Shown piece after piece: positions 6,505 to 8,569 of a stretch of 8,569 nucleotides of DNA (position 1 is its first letter; the number at the start of each line of letters is the position of its first letter). Source of the stretch: Bacteroidales bacterium (GTDB taxonomy: Bacteria > Bacteroidota > Bacteroidia > Bacteroidales > WCHB1-69); the NCBI GenBank assembly GCA_017618435.1, contig JAFZUH010000080.1:1-8569 (forward strand), written 5' to 3'. The position numbers and the translations under genes are program-made. A model generated the notes under the pieces. It worked only from the letters and a program-made list of their open reading frames with translations, made no database searches and had not been told where the DNA came from.

Positions 6505-7341
6505 TTATTTCAAATTTTGGAAATCGGATTTCAGCAAACCTATAGGGGCTTCTCTGGTGGTGTTGTAGTATAATATTTTCCCGTCTGCACAATGTATAAC
6601 GGTTTTCAAACAAAAGTTTTGCATACCTATAATATGACAAAAGCAGGCATTGTCCTTTTTATTGATGGCTTGTTCTATGGCATCATGTTCAACAATTTCA
6701 AAAGGATAGGGGTATAAGGTTTCTATTTGGGAGGGGCTGTACTCTTTTTTTACCAAATCTTCGGAGGTGAGTAGCAGTTTGCAGTTTTTGATTCCGTTTT
6801 TATTGTTATGCATCAGATTTTTCAAGTGTTCTCCTTTGTCTTGTTCTGCGGGAGCGTTGTTGAGCAGATATTGCATTGCCCGCACTATTCCTCCCAATTT
6901 GTACCCGTATTCTTCGCTGTCGCCGTCTTCGTCCAACAAGGCCAAAGGAACGGACATCACATCGGTCATTTTGTTGATGTCGCCGCTTTTGACACCTAGC
7001 ACCAAAGTCAATAGATTGACATCTATTTTCTTTCCGAATATAGTGTATTGCCCTGCCACAACCATGAGAAAAGAGTTGTCGGGATTTTTGCACAAGCGTT
7101 CAAATTGGTCCATATCAATTATTTTGTAAGGGGTGATTGTCCAATATTGTTTGGCGTTTTGTTTCATTTGTACGTCAAATTCAGAGCCCATGCCCCCTTC
7201 AAGAACAATATAGGTTGTGGAGTTTTTCAGTTTGGCTATCGTTTGGGGAGAAGGAAATTTGTAGTTTTGTGCCAACAACTGACAACTTAACATCATAAAC
7301 AAGGCGGACAGGCAAAGCGATTTCAAAAAATATTTTTTCAT
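6505..7341 (-). CDS. Secreted protein of unknown function with two related halves
   Basis: This 278-aa protein starts with a signal peptide: KK at 2-3, a hydrophobic core at about 8-23, and a likely cut near LLA/QNY (22-27). C20 (MMLSC) is a poor lipobox, so a lipoprotein is less likely. I do not recognise a named family. The mature protein seems to contain a repeated module. Residues 36-100 read strand, charged helix, W/Y, then TPYKIIDMDQFERL and DNSFLMVVAGQ. Residues 183-241 repeat the order with LYPYPFEIVEHDAIEQAI and DNACFCHIIGMQ. A central part (about 105-165) includes an acidic LLDEDGDSEEYG stretch and GIVRAMQYLLNN. Such TPY...F...D..FLM patterns recur in periplasmic proteins of Bacteroidota. 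It is alone on the minus strand with its own promoter and ends against the shared terminator. The site of action would be periplasm or outer surface. Confidence 0.82.
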   Translation of the reverse strand: MKKYFLKSLCLSALFMMLSCQLLAQNYKFPSPQTIAKLKNSTTYIVLEGGMGSEFDVQMKQNAKQYWTITPYKIIDMDQFERLCKNPDNSFLMVVAGQYTIFGKKIDVNLLTLVLGVKSGDINKMTDVMSVPLALLDEDGDSEEYGYKLGGIVRAMQYLLNNAPAEQDKGEHLKNLMHNNKNGIKNCKLLLTSEDLVKKEYSPSQIETLYPYPFEIVEHDAIEQAINKKDNACFCHIIGMQNFCLKTVIHCADGKILYYNTTREAPIGLLKSDFQNLK

Positions 7342-7367
7342 GTTTGTAAAATTAAAAGTTCAGACTG

Positions 7368-7375
7368 CAAAATTA
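7368..7375 (-). promoter_or_regulatory. -7 box for the secreted-protein gene
   Basis: On the minus strand this reads TAATTTTG, matching TAnnTTTG. It ends 26 bases before the ATG at 7341, giving a short AU-rich leader of about 20 nt. No TTTG -33 box is evident at the normal distance. Confidence 0.55.
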
Positions 7376-7412
7376 GCAAAAAATCAATTATATCTAATTG
7401 TGGAAAAAGTGG

Positions 7413-7420
7413 TACCTTTG
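7413..7420 (+). promoter_or_regulatory. -7 box for the methyltransferase gene
   Basis: TACCTTTG matches TAnnTTTG and is followed by CAAAAATAAAATAAAAG, a typical AU-rich Bacteroidota leader. The predicted leader before the ATG at 7443 is under 20 nt. The -33 region is not recognisable and would overlap that of the divergent promoter at 7368-7375. Confidence 0.62.
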
Positions 7421-7442
7421 CAAAAATAAAATAAAAGTTACA

Positions 7443-8360
7443 ATGAAAGCGAAACCATTTGTCAAATGGGTTGGAGGTAAAACTCAACTCATTGACCAAC
7501 TCGAAGCACTGCTTCCTGCTGACTTTGACCAATGGGAGAATGTTACTTACATTGAACCGTTTGTCGGTGGAGGAGCCATGCTCTTCTATATGTTGCAGAC
7601 ATACCCGAATATCAAGTCAGCGATTATTAATGATATAAATGCCGACCTCACTACTTGCTATAAAGTGGTAAGGGATAATCCTACAATGCTGATAAACTCC
7701 TTGAAAGAGATTCAGAAAGAGTATTATGCTTGTCAAGATATGGAAGCACGCAAGGCACTTTTTATGAGGACGAGAGATGAGTTCAATACAAAGAATTTAG
7801 ATGAGATTCGCAATACAACATTGTTCTTTTTTCTAAACCGCACGTGTTTCAATGGCCTTTATAGGGTTAATAAATCAGGAATGTTCAACGTTCCGTTTGG
7901 AAAATATGAAACACCTACAATTTGCGACCCTGTAACAATTTATGCTGATAGTAAAATCTTACAGAATGTAGAGATTTTGACGGGCGACTATCAACAAACC
8001 TTAGATAAAGCAAAGGGAAACACTTTTTTTTATTTTGATCCACCATACCGTCCGTTGAGCAATACAAGCAGTTTTAACGATTACTCAAAAGAAGCATTCA
8101 ACGACCGAGCTCAACAACGCTTGAAAGAATTTTGCGATTGTGTGTCGGAGGCGGGTTATAAATTTATGTTGAGCAATTCCGATTGCTTCAACACTCCGTT
8201 AAAAGATACTTTTTTTGAAGATTTATACCTTGCCTATACAATTGACCGTGTTTGGGCGGCTCGTATGGTAAATGCCAATCCCAATAAACGAGGAAAACTA
8301 CAAGAAATATTAGTACATAATTATTTGGAAACCAAAATAAAACTAAATAAAGCAATATGA
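7443..8360 (+). CDS. Dam/DpnM-type N6-adenine DNA methyltransferase (D12 class)
   Basis: This 305-aa enzyme transfers a methyl group from S-adenosylmethionine to adenine in a short DNA target. Motifs come in the D12 (alpha) order. Motif X is KWVGGKTQL (8-16) and motif I is YIEPFVGGGAMLF (36-48). A motif II-like NDINADL is at 63-69. The family block FLNRTCFNGLYRVNKSG and FNVPFGKY is at 130-155, and catalytic motif IV is DPPY (199-202), followed by RPLSNTSSF. The C-terminus has RVWAARMVNANPNKRGK, then EILVHNY. DPPYRPLS..SSF and FNGLYRVN are characteristic of GATC methylases such as DpnM, MboI-type and Dam, so GATC is the likely target, though unproven. I chose the ATG at 7443; a TTG at 7398 in frame lies before the promoter box. 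The next gene overlaps by ATGA. This association fits a type II restriction-modification cassette. Codons look more AT-rich than in the transporter genes, hinting at transfer. Confidence 0.93.
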   Translation: MKAKPFVKWVGGKTQLIDQLEALLPADFDQWENVTYIEPFVGGGAMLFYMLQTYPNIKSAIINDINADLTTCYKVVRDNPTMLINSLKEIQKEYYACQDMEARKALFMRTRDEFNTKNLDEIRNTTLFFFLNRTCFNGLYRVNKSGMFNVPFGKYETPTICDPVTIYADSKILQNVEILTGDYQQTLDKAKGNTFFYFDPPYRPLSNTSSFNDYSKEAFNDRAQQRLKEFCDCVSEAGYKFMLSNSDCFNTPLKDTFFEDLYLAYTIDRVWAARMVNANPNKRGKLQEILVHNYLETKIKLNKAI

Positions 8361-8530
8361 AAAAGATACAATGTACACAATGTGGAGGAACCGAATTTAT
8401 TACCCAACCTAATAAATATGATGTTTACGAGGTTGTTGATGGAGAATTGCAATATGTAAACACAGAATCAATAGATGATATGGACGTTTTTTATTGTCGT
8501 GAGTGTGGAGAAATTTTAAAAACTATATAA
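8357..8530 (+). CDS. 57-aa zinc-ribbon-like protein
   Basis: This short gene starts at the ATG that overlaps the methyltransferase stop by four bases (ATGA), suggesting translational coupling. The product has two CxxC pairs, CTQC (6-9) and CREC followed by GE (47-52), 37 residues apart, which should bind one zinc ion. Between them is an acidic, beta-prone stretch with YDVYEVVDGELQYVN (21-35). It has no signal peptide or membrane segment and no helix-turn-helix, so it does not look like the usual controller protein of restriction-modification systems. Its place between a methyltransferase and the next gene, with a 2-base gap after, suggests it is part of the cassette. Possible roles are DNA or RNA binding, or partnership with the endonuclease; these are inference only. 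It could also be an unrelated passenger. Confidence 0.78.
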   Translation: MKKIQCTQCGGTEFITQPNKYDVYEVVDGELQYVNTESIDDMDVFYCRECGEILKTI

Positions 8531-8532
8531 CT

Positions 8533-8569
8533 ATGGCATCTAGTATATCTTGGAAAAAGATTTTTGAGG
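8533..8569 (+). CDS. Start of a further cassette gene, cut by the window edge
   Basis: An ATG two bases after the zinc-ribbon stop opens a frame of 12 codons, MASSISWKKIFE, that runs off the right end. The very tight spacing and same strand indicate that it is co-transcribed with the methyltransferase. By position it is the best candidate for the cognate restriction endonuclease, but twelve residues are too few to show a family. Confidence 0.5.
   Translation, partial: MASSISWKKIFE

Noticed and set aside
6996..7001. CTAG scarcity as a second avoided palindrome
   Set aside because: I noticed only a couple of CTAG sites, but CTAG is rare in many bacteria for other reasons and I did not count it fully.
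7398..7442. Earlier TTG start for the methyltransferase
   Set aside because: It precedes the -7 box at 7413-7420. The extra residues are not part of the family; motif X begins soon after the ATG at 7443.

Overview
The window looks like a chromosomal segment of a member of the Bacteroidales (phylum Bacteroidota). Three things point there: TAnnTTTG-type -7 promoter boxes, AT-rich leaders with no clear Shine-Dalgarno sequence, and signal peptides ending in ...AQ on a porin-type outer-membrane protein and a secreted protein. No rRNA, tRNA, CRISPR array or transposase is visible.

Layout. Positions 1-446 hold a tandem array of a 41-bp unit that forms a hairpin. It starts at or before the left edge and trails into one degenerate copy (450-474). 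A promoter (554-561) then leads into a probable two-gene operon: an ABC-2/NatB-type permease (599-1939) and an MFSD1-like MFS transporter (1971-3602), closed by a strong terminator (3615-3656). Next come three closely spaced same-strand genes: a porin (3668-4741), a double Gate-domain membrane protein (4765-5922) and a glutathione-peroxidase-type thiol peroxidase (5958-6440). A hairpin terminator (6467-6503) separates these from a convergent gene for a secreted protein of unknown function with an apparent internal duplication (6505-7341, minus strand).

The right end (7443 onward) is the start of a probable restriction-modification cassette. It contains a Dam/DpnM-type N6-adenine DNA methyltransferase, then a 57-aa protein with two CxxC pairs that overlaps it by ATGA. 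Two bases later a further gene begins and runs off the edge; by position it could be the endonuclease. A compact divergent promoter region (7342-7442) separates the cassette from the secreted-protein gene.

The most striking signal is compositional. GATC, the likely target of this methyltransferase family, occurs only once in the 8,569 bp by my reading. About 30 would be expected from base composition, and TCGA, with the same bases, occurs at least ten times. The single GATC lies in the codons of the methyltransferase's own catalytic DPPY motif. This fits long-term GATC avoidance under restriction. The second item of interest is the 41-bp array, where one unit has changed both arms of its hairpin together so that pairing is kept.
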